The notes under the pieces are model-generated. The model searched no databases. It saw only the letters and a list, made by a program, of their open reading frames with translations, and was not told the DNA's origin. 64,000 nt of DNA from Verrucomicrobiota bacterium (GTDB lineage Bacteria > Verrucomicrobiota > Verrucomicrobiia > Limisphaerales > J093), in assembly GCA_029556615.1 (NCBI GenBank), contig JAKQDD010000259.1, positions 35,062 to 99,061 of the forward strand, written 5' to 3'. The translations under genes and the position numbers were made by a program. This document shows, piece after piece, positions 37,229 to 46,810 of this stretch (its first letter is position 1; each line of letters begins with the position of its first letter).

Positions 37229-38313
37229 GTCAGGATGCGGCGGGCCTCGTCGAGGAAGATGCCCTTGAAGTTCATTTCGAGGGCTTGGGGGTTGGTGGCC
37301 TTGGCGAGGGCTTCCTTTTCGGTGACCTTGCCCTGTTTGACGAGGTTGAAGAGGGCTTGATTGAAGGTCTGCATGCCGTCCTCGACGCCGGTTTCGATGG
37401 CGGCAGCGAGTTTTTCGAGCCGGTTTTCCTCGAGCATTTTGCGGACGGTGGGGGTATTGATCATGATCTCGAGGGCGGGGATGATGCCGCCTCCGACCTT
37501 GGAGACCATGCGTTGGCAGACGACCGCCTGCAGGGTGGCGGCGAGCTGACGCCGGACCTGGTCACGCTCATCGGGCTTGAAGAAGTCGAGGATTCGGCCG
37601 ATGGCCTGGGAGGCGGTGGTGGTATGGAGGGTGGAGAGGACGAGGTGGCCGGTATCGGCGGCGTTGATGGCGGCCATGAAGCTGATGGCGTCGCGCATTT
37701 CGCCGATCATGATGATGTCGGGGTCCTGACGCAGGATGTGCTTGAGGCCCATCTCGAAGGTGAGGGAATCGAGGCCGATCTCGCGCTGTTCGATCACCGA
37801 CAAGCGATCATCGAAGACGTATTCGATGGGGTCTTCGAGGGTGATGAGGTGTTTTTTGAAATTGGCGTTGATGTGCTCGACCATGGCGGCGAGCGTGGTG
37901 GACTTGCCGCAGCCGGTGGATCCGGAGAGGAGGACGATCCCGCGGGGGGACTCGGCGATGGACTTGAGGATGGGGAGGAGGCCGAGCTCCTCGAAGCTGG
38001 GGACTTTGATTTTGACGTAGCGCATGGCCAGGCACCACTGGCCTTTTTGCTGGAAGACGTTGGTGCGGAACCTGCCGATGGTGGGGACGTGGTAGGAGAA
38101 ATCGACCTCGCGATCGGCATCGAGCCGCCGGCGGGCGTGCTTGGGGACGATGGCGTCGACGACGCTGTTGATCCACTCCTCGGTGGGGACGGGGGCTTCG
38201 ATGGCGATCAACTGCCGGTTAATCCGGAAGATGACCTGACCGCCGACCTTGAGATGGACGTCTGAGGCCCCGCCGTCGACAGCGGTTTGCAGGATGCGAT
38301 AGAAGATCTCCAT
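37225..38313 (-). CDS. pilT: Type IV pilus retraction ATPase PilT/PilU family
   Basis: 362 residues. Secretion NTPase with N-terminal PAS-like domain, Walker A GSTGCGKSTT, Asp box LITLEDPIEYVF, Walker B PDIIMIGEMRD and His box TGHLVLSTLHTT; the AIRNLIR-like position reads PTVRKMLEENR. It powers retraction of type IV pili at the inner membrane. Close to the PilT subgroup, but PilU cannot be excluded. A small PilZ-like gene lies 33 bp upstream in the same direction. Confidence 0.9.
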   Translation of the reverse strand: MEIFYRILQTAVDGGASDVHLKVGGQVIFRINRQLIAIEAPVPTEEWINSVVDAIVPKHARRRLDADREVDFSYHVPTIGRFRTNVFQQKGQWCLAMRYVKIKVPSFEELGLLPILKSIAESPRGIVLLSGSTGCGKSTTLAAMVEHINANFKKHLITLEDPIEYVFDDRLSVIEQREIGLDSLTFEMGLKHILRQDPDIIMIGEMRDAISFMAAINAADTGHLVLSTLHTTTASQAIGRILDFFKPDERDQVRRQLAATLQAVVCQRMVSKVGGGIIPALEIMINTPTVRKMLEENRLEKLAAAIETGVEDGMQTFNQALFNLVKQGKVTEKEALAKATNPQALEMNFKGIFLDEARRILT

Positions 38314-38346
38314 GAGCTAAGAAGGGGAGCAGGAATTGCGCCTGGT

Positions 38347-38673
38347 TCACGCCGGTCGTGGGCGGGCCAACTGGCTGAGTCTGGCCTGGGACTGGCGGGT
38401 AAGGCCCATGAACACGAGGGAGACGACGTAGCCGGTGTGCCGGTTTCCGGCGCAATCGACGACGACGCCGCTGCCGCGGACCGGCTGGGGTTCAAGCGGG
38501 CTACGGAGGTCGACGTTCACCTCGGTCCAGAGCGGGATGGGGTTGGGGGAGAGGAACTCGATCCCGTTGTGGCGGAAGGCGACCTGATCGGCCTGGAGCT
38601 TGAATGCCGTTCTCGAGTCCGATCCTGAGAATGCTCGAAACGGAGTTGAACCGTCGAGTTTGCTGGTGCTCAT
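38347..38673 (-). CDS. PilZ-domain-like protein
   Basis: 108 residues from ATG 38673 (MSTSKLDGSTPFRAF). The pattern of GIEFLSPNPIPLWTEVNVDL followed by RGSGVVVDCAGNRHTGYVVS and LVFMGLTRQSQ matches the beta-barrel of PilZ proteins, but a full RxxxR/DxSxxG c-di-GMP motif is not clear, so it may be a non-binding PilZ like those that couple to PilB/PilT. It sits between fabH and pilT. Confidence 0.6.
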   Translation of the reverse strand: MSTSKLDGSTPFRAFSGSDSRTAFKLQADQVAFRHNGIEFLSPNPIPLWTEVNVDLRSPLEPQPVRGSGVVVDCAGNRHTGYVVSLVFMGLTRQSQARLSQLARPRPA

Positions 38674-38720
38674 AGGAGCTGGTAAGAACGTACCACAAGG
38701 GCAGAAGGCGTCAATGGGTC

Positions 38721-39758
38721 TTACCATTCGATGACGGCGGCGCCCCAGGTGAATCCGCCGCCGAAAACCGTGAGCAGGACGAGGTCGCCCTGACGGATTC
38801 GGCCCTGGGCGACCGCCTCATCGAGGGCGATGGCGACGGAGGCGGCGGAGGTATTGCCGATGCGGTCGAGGTTGACGAAGAGCTGATCCGGGCGGACTCC
38901 GAGGCGTTCGCCGACGGCGTCGATGATGCGCCGGTTGGCCTGGTGGGGGATGACGCACTGGATTTGGGAGATATCGAGTTCGCAGCGGCGCAGGACCTCG
39001 ATGGCGGCGGCGTGCATGGCCTGGACGGCATTGCGGAAGGTCTCCTTGCCGTCCATGCGGATGAAATGCTCCCGGGCGGCGACGGTCTTGGCCGAGGCGG
39101 GGTTGCGGCTGCCGCCTGAGGGGACGCAGAGCACGGACCCTTTGCTGCCGTCGGCGCCGAGGTGGACGGTGAGCAGACCGTGCGAACCCGGCCGGTTTTG
39201 CAGGATGGCGGCGCCGGCGCCGTCGCCGAACAGGACGCAGGTGTTGCGGTCGGTCCAGTCGACGATCGAGGAGAGTTTCTCGGCGCCGATGACGAGGACG
39301 GTGTCGCAGGACTGCGACATGATGAACTGTTGTCCGACCTCGAGGCCGTAGATGAACCCGGAGCAGGCCGCCTCGATGTCGAAGGCGGCGGCTCGTCGGG
39401 CGCCGATTTTCTCCTGGACGAGGCAGGCGGTCGAGGGGAAGAGCATGTCCGGGGTGACGGTGGCGACGAGGATCAGGTCGATCTGTTCGGGTTTGACGCG
39501 GGCCTGGGCCATGGCGCGGCGGGCGGCTTCGGCGGCCATGTCGGAGGTGGTTTCATCCGGCCGGGCGATGTGGCGCTCCCTGATGCCGGTGCGGGTGATG
39601 ATCCACTCGTTGGACGTTTCGACCATTTTCTCGAGGTCGGCATTGGTGAGGACTCGAGCCGGGACGTAGGAGCCGACGGCGACGATCGAGCCGGTGCGGC
39701 TGCGGAAGTCGTGCTGGGCGCGCGGGTTCTTGAAAGTTTTGCGGGGCGCGGAATTCAT
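38721..39758 (-). CDS. fabH: 3-oxoacyl-ACP synthase III
   Basis: 345 residues. Condenses acetyl-CoA (or branched starters) with malonyl-ACP to begin fatty acid synthesis. The catalytic triad is visible: Cys in DIEAACSGFIYGL, His in CVIPHQANRRII, Asn in GNTSAASVAIA. The start overlaps the stop of plsX at ATGA, the conserved yceD-rpmF-plsX-fabH order. A slightly long N-terminus (about 25 residues before GSIVAVGSYVP) leaves a downstream start possible. Confidence 0.93.
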   Translation of the reverse strand: MNSAPRKTFKNPRAQHDFRSRTGSIVAVGSYVPARVLTNADLEKMVETSNEWIITRTGIRERHIARPDETTSDMAAEAARRAMAQARVKPEQIDLILVATVTPDMLFPSTACLVQEKIGARRAAAFDIEAACSGFIYGLEVGQQFIMSQSCDTVLVIGAEKLSSIVDWTDRNTCVLFGDGAGAAILQNRPGSHGLLTVHLGADGSKGSVLCVPSGGSRNPASAKTVAAREHFIRMDGKETFRNAVQAMHAAAIEVLRRCELDISQIQCVIPHQANRRIIDAVGERLGVRPDQLFVNLDRIGNTSAASVAIALDEAVAQGRIRQGDLVLLTVFGGGFTWGAAVIEW

Positions 39759-40789
39759 GCGGCGGGAGCGGCGACAGGATGATGGGCTTTGAGGAGATGG
39801 AGGGCGGTTGAGATCTCGCGGCTGATGAACTGGTTAAGGTGGCTTTGTTCGGCCTGGACCGCCTGGCCAATGGCATTCATGACGGCCCGTTCGCGGGACG
39901 AGCCGTGGGCGATGACGACGCTTCCGTTGAGCCCGAGGAGGGGCGCGCCGCCGTGGGCTTCGGGATCGGTGCGCTGCCGGATCGTGCGGAAGGCGCCCTT
40001 GGCCAGGAGGGCGCCGAGCTGCCGCTTCGGGTTCTTGGTGAGCTCGCTCTTGATCCACCGGAAGATGCTGGCCGCGAGGCTCTCGCAGGTCTTCAGGACG
40101 ATGTTGCCCACGAAACCGTCGCAGACAACCACGTCCACGCCGTTGGCGAAGAGGTCGTGGCCTTCGACGTTGCCGATGAAGTTGACGTTGATTTTCTTAC
40201 AGAGCTTGAAGGTCTCCTGGGTGAGTTCGTTGCCTTTGACGTCCTCAGTGCCGACGCTGAGGAGGCCGACCCGGGGTCGGACGTAGCCCAGCACCTCGCG
40301 GGAGTAGATGCTCCCCATGATGGCGAACTGCAGGAGGTGGAGGGGCCGGCACTCGACATTGGCGCCGGCGTCGACGAGGACAAACTCGTTTTCCGGGGCG
40401 GGGATCACCGCGACGATGGCCGGGCGTTCGATACCCGGCATGGTTCGAAGGCGGATGGTCGAGGCGCTGACCACGCCGCCCGTGTTGCCGGGTGAGATGA
40501 GGGCTTCCGCCTTCCCGTCTTTGACGAGGTCGACCGCCCGCAGGATCGAGCAGTCCTTCTTGCGGCGGAGGGCGAGGATGGGCTTGTCCTCCATGTGGAG
40601 GACTTCGCTGGCGTGCACGACCTGGAGCCGGGGGTCCGGATGGTGGGGCAGGGCGCTTTGGATTTGGCCGCGATCGCCGACGAGGTAGAGGGTTGTGATG
40701 CGCGGGTGGGCCCGGAGCGCCAAGCGGGCGCCTTCGACGACCACGCCACATCCGTGGTCGCCTCCCATCACATCAACGGCGATGCGCAT
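39755..40789 (-). CDS. plsX: Phosphate acyltransferase
   Basis: 344 residues. Makes acyl-phosphate from acyl-ACP for phospholipid synthesis. Typical start RIAVDVMGGDHG, SPGNTGGVVSAS, LVDAGANVECRPLHLLQFA and CDGFVGNIVLKTCE are all family signatures. Between it and rpmF (about 140 bp) I see no gene; it is probably in the same operon. Confidence 0.95.
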   Translation of the reverse strand: MRIAVDVMGGDHGCGVVVEGARLALRAHPRITTLYLVGDRGQIQSALPHHPDPRLQVVHASEVLHMEDKPILALRRKKDCSILRAVDLVKDGKAEALISPGNTGGVVSASTIRLRTMPGIERPAIVAVIPAPENEFVLVDAGANVECRPLHLLQFAIMGSIYSREVLGYVRPRVGLLSVGTEDVKGNELTQETFKLCKKINVNFIGNVEGHDLFANGVDVVVCDGFVGNIVLKTCESLAASIFRWIKSELTKNPKRQLGALLAKGAFRTIRQRTDPEAHGGAPLLGLNGSVVIAHGSSRERAVMNAIGQAVQAEQSHLNQFISREISTALHLLKAHHPVAAPAA

Positions 40790-40930
40790 TGGCCTGACGC
40801 CCCGGTTGAATCCTGCGTGAAAGCGTAAGGAGACCTGGAGGGGTCCTGGCTAGCCCGGTGGTGCTCCGGAGAGCCCGCGCCTGGAATCCGGGGGCGCGCT
40901 GCAGGAGCGGGTTCCCGGAGGCTTCTCGAG

Positions 40931-41119
40931 TTACTCGCCGGCCTGGACGGAGATCACCTGTCGTCCCTTGTAGTACCCGCAAGCCGGGCAGACCCGGTGC
41001 GGGACGTACGGTGCGGTGCACTGGGGGCAGGTGCTGAGCTGGGGCAGTTTAAGGACGCTGTTATAAGCGCGCCGCTGCCGTTGCCGACTGTGGGACGGTT
41101 TACGTTTCGGGACTCCCAT
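40931..41119 (-). CDS. rpmF: 50S ribosomal protein L32
   Basis: 62 residues. MGVPKRKPSHSRQRQRRA is the classical L32 start, and the zinc ribbon CPQCTAPYVPHRVCPACGYY carries four cysteines, so this is the zinc-binding (C+) form. It is 13 bp downstream of yceD in the same operon. Confidence 0.97.
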   Translation of the reverse strand: MGVPKRKPSHSRQRQRRAYNSVLKLPQLSTCPQCTAPYVPHRVCPACGYYKGRQVISVQAGE

Positions 41120-41132
41120 AGCATCAAGTTCT

Positions 41133-41621
41133 CTACAGATTCAGTTTATCCAACGCTGCCCATGCCGATGCGCCGCCCGTCGACTGTGCACCCGGATCGG
41201 GTGTTGGGGCGGTGTTCCGCGCCGCCGAAGGCAGTCCGCGGCATTCCGGTTCACACAACGGATGTTGCGGAAATGAGAGCAAAATATCTTCGCGCACGGG
41301 GGCCGTCAAGTCCACGAGGTCGCCGTGGAGGGGGACCGCCTCCTCGCCTTCGAGGGGGAGATGGCAGGTCCACGGGTCGAGGCGGACGGTGTGGGCGAAG
41401 GGCTTCAGGCATCGTGCGCAGACGCAGGCCAGGAGCAGTTCGAGTTGGCCGGTCACCAACAGCCCTTCGGCCACCCGCTCGACGGTCAGGCAGTACCGCA
41501 GCGGGTGGGGCGCCCGGATGAGTTCGTCGGCGATGACGAGATCGAGTTCGGCCGGGGAGATCGAGCCCGCGAGGGTGACGGCGTGGCGCTCGAGATGCCG
41601 GAGGTTGACGGAGAGGGACAT
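41133..41621 (-). CDS. yceD: YceD family (DUF177) ribosome-linked protein
   Basis: 162 residues. The family signature is the cysteine pair in LLLACVCARCLKPF and the later CEPECRGL, with acidic stretches between. YceD/DUF177 proteins are linked to 23S rRNA processing and always precede rpmF. Start at ATG 41621 (MSLSVNLRHLERHAV). Confidence 0.9.
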   Translation of the reverse strand: MSLSVNLRHLERHAVTLAGSISPAELDLVIADELIRAPHPLRYCLTVERVAEGLLVTGQLELLLACVCARCLKPFAHTVRLDPWTCHLPLEGEEAVPLHGDLVDLTAPVREDILLSFPQHPLCEPECRGLPSAARNTAPTPDPGAQSTGGASAWAALDKLNL

Positions 41622-41702
41622 GGGACGGGAGGCGGGGTAGGTGGGTGGGGTGGAGATTGGAGATTGGGGTTTGGGGATGCGTGGTCTGGGTGGAGGCAGG
41701 GG

Positions 41703-42197
41703 TCAGGCGGGAGGGGGTGTGGGGTGGAATCGGCGCTGGAGGGCGATTGCCACGTGGGGGGGGACGAAAGCGCTCACATCGCCGCCGAGGCGGCAGACCT
41801 CTTTGACGATGCGGGAACTGAGGAAGGTGTAGGTGTCCTTGGGCATCATGAAGATGGTCTCGACCGTCTCGTTCATTTTGCGGTTGATGAGGGCGAGCTG
41901 GAATTCGAATTCGAAATCGGATACGGCGCGCAATCCGCGGATGATGGCCTGGGCGCCGAGGCTGGCGGCGTAATCGATGAGCAAGCCGGAGAAGCTGTCG
42001 GCTTGGACGTTGGGCAAGTGGCCGATGGTCTGGGCCACGAGGTCTCGACGCTCGTGCAGGGTGAACAGCGGCTGCTTGCTGTCGTTCTCGGCCACGGCCA
42101 CGACGACGCGGTCGAAGAGTCGGGACGCCCGCTGGATGACGTCGAGGTGGCCGTTGGTCACCGGGTCAAAGCTGCCCGGATAGACAACGATACGCAT
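41703..42197 (-). CDS. coaD: Phosphopantetheine adenylyltransferase
   Basis: 164 residues. Makes dephospho-CoA from 4'-phosphopantetheine and ATP. MRIVVYPGSFDPVTNGHLDV contains the nucleotide-binding T-x-G-H motif; IRGLRAVSDFEFEFQ and TYTFLSSRIVKEV are the other conserved blocks. Probably part of the minus-strand run with yceD-rpmF-plsX-fabH, 81 bp upstream. Confidence 0.95.
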   Translation of the reverse strand: MRIVVYPGSFDPVTNGHLDVIQRASRLFDRVVVAVAENDSKQPLFTLHERRDLVAQTIGHLPNVQADSFSGLLIDYAASLGAQAIIRGLRAVSDFEFEFQLALINRKMNETVETIFMMPKDTYTFLSSRIVKEVCRLGGDVSAFVPPHVAIALQRRFHPTPPPA

Positions 42198-42249
42198 GGC
42201 GCGAGTTTAGCAGGATTATGCGGAATGCCACGATGAAAAAGAGCGTTGG

Positions 42250-44586
42250 TTACTCGAACTCGACGCCTGGGGGTGCGGCGGCTCCGGCTTTGGGGAAGGT
42301 GACGGTCACGGTGCGGCTGCCGCGGCGTATCCGCGCGCCGAGGGTGGTGTCGGTTTCGATTCGATCTGTCGACACGGGGCTTCGCTGGCCCGCGCGATGG
42401 GGGGCCAGGACGGTCAAGACGGCGGCGGCGTTCTGCTTTTCGGCTGTCGCCGCCTCGACGTGCCACTGGTTCGGAAACTCGCGGTTGGGCGGCGGCTCGA
42501 AGCCGTCCCACTGTCGGAACTTGAGGGGGATAGCGGACACATAACGCACGGTGAGTCCCGCACGGGGCAGTTCGAGGCGCAACTCGGACTGTTCGGGATC
42601 CAGGGTGAACGGTTTCAAACCATGGAGCATGAACTCGAAGGTCGAGGGTTCCCGGGCTTCAAGATCGTCGCAAAGCACGATCAGGTCTGGCTTAACGAAG
42701 ATGATCTGGCGATGAGCGCGTGTGAGGCGTCCTCCGTAGGCATCGGTGGCATCGCCGAGCAGATGGTCCCACAGATCGCCGAGGGTGAACTGCGCGATAC
42801 GCCCGTGGGGGGCGGCGGTGTGGGGGATTTGGCCCTGGCCATTAACGAGCACGGCGTTTTGCGCCCGGGTGCTATGGGCCCACTGGTAGTGGAACTTGCT
42901 CCCGTGCAGGTCGCGATAGACGCAGGCAGGCAGAAGGGCATCGCCGTAGGCATTGAGCTGGAAGCTGTTGTGCGCGTTGTGGCCGTGGCTTTGAGTGCCG
43001 AACGGACTCGACTTGAACAGGCAATGCACGTCGTCGCGGCTGTCCAGCAATGTGGCGTGCAGGCTCGCCACCCCAATCCCGCGAAAGACCTTCGAGGGCG
43101 GCAAGTCGGTGGGGGGCTTTGGGGCGGGCAGGGGGGGGAGGTTCGCGGCGTTGAGGAAGCCCAGGATGCCGTCCGGACTGCGCATGCCGATTTGCTCGGC
43201 CCACCAACGCCAGCAAGCGGCGCGTTCGCCGTCCGGTTGGCTGGACTTCATGCGGATGTGATACTCCATGAAACTGGCGCCGAGGTTGTCGACGGGCCGA
43301 TGGGAGAGGTCGCCGAACCCGATGTTGGGTGAATGGGGTGGCGCGACGTAGAGGGGGTAGTCGCCCACTTTGGCGAAGAAGGGTTTCTTCAAGCCGTCGA
43401 TGTTCAGGGCCACATGGGCCACCTGGAGCCACCACACTGCCTTGCCTTGGTAGCCGGTCCAGTAGCTCACGCCCTCATGCCATCCGCCGTCATCGTCCGA
43501 CCAGACCGGGTAAGCGGCCCAGAACTTGTTGAGCGCATAATCGAGCCAGGTTTCCGCCTCGGGGATTTCCCCCAGGAACGCGATGCCGGCCTCACCGATC
43601 TTGTGCCAGACGCGGTTGCCATGGCTGTTATAGGGGCGATTCAGGTGCCCTGTGCCGCGGCCGACCTCACCGCTCTCCCAGGCGTCCATGATCCGGCGCC
43701 GCATGGCGTTCTGGACCGTGCTCCGATCGGCTGGCGTGAGCCTCTCGTAGGCCCAGTCGTAGGCGCGTGCGGGGCGGAACAGCATCGGTTTGGCGGCCTC
43801 GCAATTGAGGCGGAAGTTCGTCGGCCCGTCCGGGTTCCAGGACGCCAGATGGAGAATCCGCTGGCGGGCGGCTTCGCCGCACGCCGGGTCCTGGGTGATG
43901 AGGTAGACGAACGCGAGAATCTCGGCTTCGATGCAGGCTTTTTCCGTTTGCGTCCGATTGGGCCACCAGTATTTCACTGCTTCACGATCCTCCTTGTTGC
44001 GGGCCGAACCCATGTGGACCGGTTCGGGGGTGGGGCTTGCCCCGACGAGCCGGCTGGCTTCGGTTCGCAGCCGACTGAAGCGGTCTGCCTCGCGGCCCTG
44101 GGCCAGGGCGCGGAGGCGCGGCAGGTCTTCCGGGCGCAGGAACAGCCGCGGATGTCCGGCTGGCACGCGCTCGCGCTGTTGTGCCCGGCTGGGCATTGGG
44201 AATGCGATGGCCTCGGCTGGGACGGCCACGGTGCGGGTGCGGCTCCAGTTTGAGGTCGCGCCTTTCGGGGTGAGGAAACGATAGCGCCAATGCCAGGTGC
44301 CGGGTGCGAGCGGGGTGTGGTGGGTATAGGTATTCCAGACGAAGTTCGAGGCCGTGGTTGCGTCGGAGAAGTCTTGGGTGGCGGACCATTGGACCGTGTA
44401 AGTCGCGGCGGACGCCTCGTGGATCCACGTGAGACTTGGCGGGTTCAAAAGCGTCGTGGCGCCGTCGGCGGGGTGGTACCCCCACTCGCCGGCTTTGGGC
44501 TCGCGGTTGCTGATGACGGGCGGTGTTGCTGCGGAGATCGGGAGCAGCAGTCCCAGGGTGACGAGCAGGCAGTTCAGGGTTCGCAT
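42250..44586 (-). CDS. Heparinase II/III-like secreted protein with DUF4962 domain
   Basis: 778 residues with a signal peptide (MRTLNCLLVTLGLLLPISAA). The N-terminal Ig-like/DUF4962 part (about 25-150) is followed by an alpha-barrel lyase region (WGYHPADGATTL, RAYDWAYERL, HGNRVWHKIGEAG) and a C-terminal beta-sandwich typical of Heparinase_II_III (LFKSSPFGTQSHGHNAHNSF, with candidate Tyr/His). The family cleaves uronate-containing polysaccharides by beta-elimination. Substrate unknown; no sulfatase lies next to it. Confidence 0.85.
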   Translation of the reverse strand: MRTLNCLLVTLGLLLPISAATPPVISNREPKAGEWGYHPADGATTLLNPPSLTWIHEASAATYTVQWSATQDFSDATTASNFVWNTYTHHTPLAPGTWHWRYRFLTPKGATSNWSRTRTVAVPAEAIAFPMPSRAQQRERVPAGHPRLFLRPEDLPRLRALAQGREADRFSRLRTEASRLVGASPTPEPVHMGSARNKEDREAVKYWWPNRTQTEKACIEAEILAFVYLITQDPACGEAARQRILHLASWNPDGPTNFRLNCEAAKPMLFRPARAYDWAYERLTPADRSTVQNAMRRRIMDAWESGEVGRGTGHLNRPYNSHGNRVWHKIGEAGIAFLGEIPEAETWLDYALNKFWAAYPVWSDDDGGWHEGVSYWTGYQGKAVWWLQVAHVALNIDGLKKPFFAKVGDYPLYVAPPHSPNIGFGDLSHRPVDNLGASFMEYHIRMKSSQPDGERAACWRWWAEQIGMRSPDGILGFLNAANLPPLPAPKPPTDLPPSKVFRGIGVASLHATLLDSRDDVHCLFKSSPFGTQSHGHNAHNSFQLNAYGDALLPACVYRDLHGSKFHYQWAHSTRAQNAVLVNGQGQIPHTAAPHGRIAQFTLGDLWDHLLGDATDAYGGRLTRAHRQIIFVKPDLIVLCDDLEAREPSTFEFMLHGLKPFTLDPEQSELRLELPRAGLTVRYVSAIPLKFRQWDGFEPPPNREFPNQWHVEAATAEKQNAAAVLTVLAPHRAGQRSPVSTDRIETDTTLGARIRRGSRTVTVTFPKAGAAAPPGVEFE

Positions 44587-44624
44587 GGGGATGGGCTGCG
44601 GAGTTGACGGAGCCTGGTGGAGCT

Positions 44625-46739
44625 TTACGGGCTGTGGGGGGGCGCGGCTGGTTGCCAGGGGACTTCGAAGATGGGGACGGGATCGGTGATCCCTTTGACG
44701 GTGACGGGGGGCAGGGCGATGCAGGTGGCGGCGAGGGCGGGGTCGTGGCGGAGGAGTTCGGCGTGGGTGGAGGCGCTGATGACGATGCGGCCGTGACCGG
44801 AGACGCCTTCGAGGCGGCTGGCGAGGTTCACCTCGCGGCCGAAGACGGTGTAATTCAGGATATGGCTTTCGGAGCCCATGATGCCGACGGTAACGGTTCC
44901 GGTATTGATGCCGGTGCCGAGGCTGAGGATGCCGAGGACGGGGCGCGGGGGGAGTCCGGCGGCGGACCGCCGGGCATTGTCCTCATGGATCTCGCGGTTT
45001 TGGGCCTCGCGCTGGCGGTTGAGTTCGGCGATGGCGCGCTGGGAGTCGATGGCGGTGCGGACGGCGGCGACGGCGTGTTGGGGATTGGGGACGGGGGCAC
45101 CCCAGAAGGCCATGACGCAATCGCCGATGTACTTGTCGAGGGTACCGTGGTGTTGCTTGACGGCATCGGCAAGGGCGGCGAGGTAGAGGTTGACCGTGGC
45201 GAGGGTTTCCCGGGCGTTTTCGGCGAAGACGGCCTCGGCCTGGGGTCCTGCGAGGCGTTGCTCGCGGACCCGTTCCTCGGCGCGGCGCTGGGCGTCGTCG
45301 GTGTATCGGGTGAAACCGCGGACATCGGCGAAGAGGACGGTGACAGATCGCAGGGTGCCGCCGAGAGCGAGGCGTTCCTGACCGAGCAATTCATTGACGA
45401 CTTCGGGGGCGAGCATGCGCGAGAAGATGGCGCGGACGCGGCGGCGCTCGTTTTGCTCGAAGACGACCCGCCAGGTGACCATGCCGACGTGGGTCATGAA
45501 GAGGGCGCCGGCGGCGGGGAGGACGAGGGGCAGCCAGAAGCGATGGCGGGCGAACAGGAAGGCAGCGAGGGCGGTGTAGGCGAGGATGAGGGTGGCGACC
45601 CAGAAGGAGGCCCAGAGTGCGCGCAGCCGCCAGGTGATCACGCCGGACAGGGCGCCGAGGGCGATGATGAGCAGGTGGGCCTCGGCGGGTCCTGGGGGGC
45701 GGATGAAGCTGTCGGTGAGCAAGGCGTTGGCGACATTCCAATGCTTGCTGACGAGGTAGGTCTCCTTGTCGAGGGGGGTAGCGCCGACATCGGAGACATT
45801 GCTGCCGGAGGCAATGGAGCCGAGGACGACCAGTTTTCCGGCGAGGGCGGGTTCGAGCTGGGTTTCGCCGGCCTGTCGGAGGGCATCGAACTCGAGTGTT
45901 TCCTCGCAGGTGGCGAGGGTGATCAGGGGATCGTTCCAGGCGAGGCGCCAGTCGATGTAGAAGCAGCCGGAGTCATCGAGCGGGATGGTGCGGGTTTGGC
46001 CGGACGGCGAGGTCAACTCGAGACGATGGGGTTTGACTTGGGCGTGGTCGAGGTCGAGGCCGAGGCTGGCGGCAGCGAGGCGGAGGCCCAGATGCCAGAT
46101 CCGGCCGAGCTGCGGGTCATCGCGATAGGGCCGGGCGCGGCGCAGGACGCCATCGGCATCGCGATCCGTTCCGGCATAACCGAGGGCGGTGGCGTTGGTG
46201 CGGAAGAGGTGGATGGGGGGCAGGGCGTGCCAGCGGTTGCTGACGAACTCGCCGGGGCAACCCAGGAACGTATGGGGTGTCTGGCGCAGTTGGGCGGCGA
46301 AGAAATCGTCAGAGCTGACCGTGACGCCGGGGGAGAGCGTGGCGCGGGTTTCGGTGAAATCGCGCTGGTGTTCGAGGAAGAAGATGTCGAAGGCGACGGC
46401 AGCAGCGCCTTGGCTGCGGAGCTCGCGGAGGACGCGTCCGAAGAGTTGGCGAGGCCAGGGCCAGTAATAACCCGATTGTTGATTGATCTGGGCCAGGCCC
46501 TGGTCATCGATGAAGACTGCGGCGAGGTTGGTGGCAGTGGGTGCTGGCGCATGTCGGGCGAGGCGCATCCGCCAGTCGTAGGTGATCCATTCGAGGCGTT
46601 GGAACAGGGCGACCGTGGAATCGCTGGGCCGATCGCGTGATGCGGGGAGGAGCTGGGGGAGGGCTTGGCAGAGGGAGACAAGGGCAATGACGCCGAAGCC
46701 GACGGCGGCGGGAATCCAGGATCGGGTTCGGGCTTGCAT
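44625..46739 (-). CDS. Class III nucleotidyl cyclase with CHASE2 sensor domain
   Basis: 704 residues. One N-terminal membrane helix (IPAAVGFGVIALVSLCQA) leads to an extracytoplasmic CHASE2 domain (about 60-330; TYDWRMRLARH, VAFDIFFLE), then three helices and the cyclase domain (about 475-690) with metal-binding Asp in LFADVRGFTRYTDD, YIGDCVMAFWGAP and VFGREVNLASRLEG. Product cAMP or cGMP cannot be told with certainty. Start at ATG 46739: an upstream in-frame ATG at 46763 lies inside the terminator hairpin and is rejected. Confidence 0.9.
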   Translation of the reverse strand: MQARTRSWIPAAVGFGVIALVSLCQALPQLLPASRDRPSDSTVALFQRLEWITYDWRMRLARHAPAPTATNLAAVFIDDQGLAQINQQSGYYWPWPRQLFGRVLRELRSQGAAAVAFDIFFLEHQRDFTETRATLSPGVTVSSDDFFAAQLRQTPHTFLGCPGEFVSNRWHALPPIHLFRTNATALGYAGTDRDADGVLRRARPYRDDPQLGRIWHLGLRLAAASLGLDLDHAQVKPHRLELTSPSGQTRTIPLDDSGCFYIDWRLAWNDPLITLATCEETLEFDALRQAGETQLEPALAGKLVVLGSIASGSNVSDVGATPLDKETYLVSKHWNVANALLTDSFIRPPGPAEAHLLIIALGALSGVITWRLRALWASFWVATLILAYTALAAFLFARHRFWLPLVLPAAGALFMTHVGMVTWRVVFEQNERRRVRAIFSRMLAPEVVNELLGQERLALGGTLRSVTVLFADVRGFTRYTDDAQRRAEERVREQRLAGPQAEAVFAENARETLATVNLYLAALADAVKQHHGTLDKYIGDCVMAFWGAPVPNPQHAVAAVRTAIDSQRAIAELNRQREAQNREIHEDNARRSAAGLPPRPVLGILSLGTGINTGTVTVGIMGSESHILNYTVFGREVNLASRLEGVSGHGRIVISASTHAELLRHDPALAATCIALPPVTVKGITDPVPIFEVPWQPAAPPHSP

Positions 46740-46750
46740 TGGGGAACAAG

Positions 46751-46780
46751 AAACCCGGGGCAACTCGCGTCGCCCCGGGT
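46751..46780 (-). terminator. Rho-independent terminator between FecR and cyclase genes
   Basis: Perfect 10-bp stem AACCCGGGGC / GCCCCGGGTT with a 10-nt loop, followed on the minus strand by TTTCTTGTT. It ends the FecR transcript before the cyclase start; some read-through could keep the two linked. Confidence 0.75.
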
Positions 46781-46810
46781 TGATGAGATCTTCAGAGGAC
46801 CCGACTCAGG

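Noticed and set aside
46740..46763. Upstream start of the cyclase (MPRVSCSP)
   Set aside because: Lies within the terminator hairpin and its T-rich tail.
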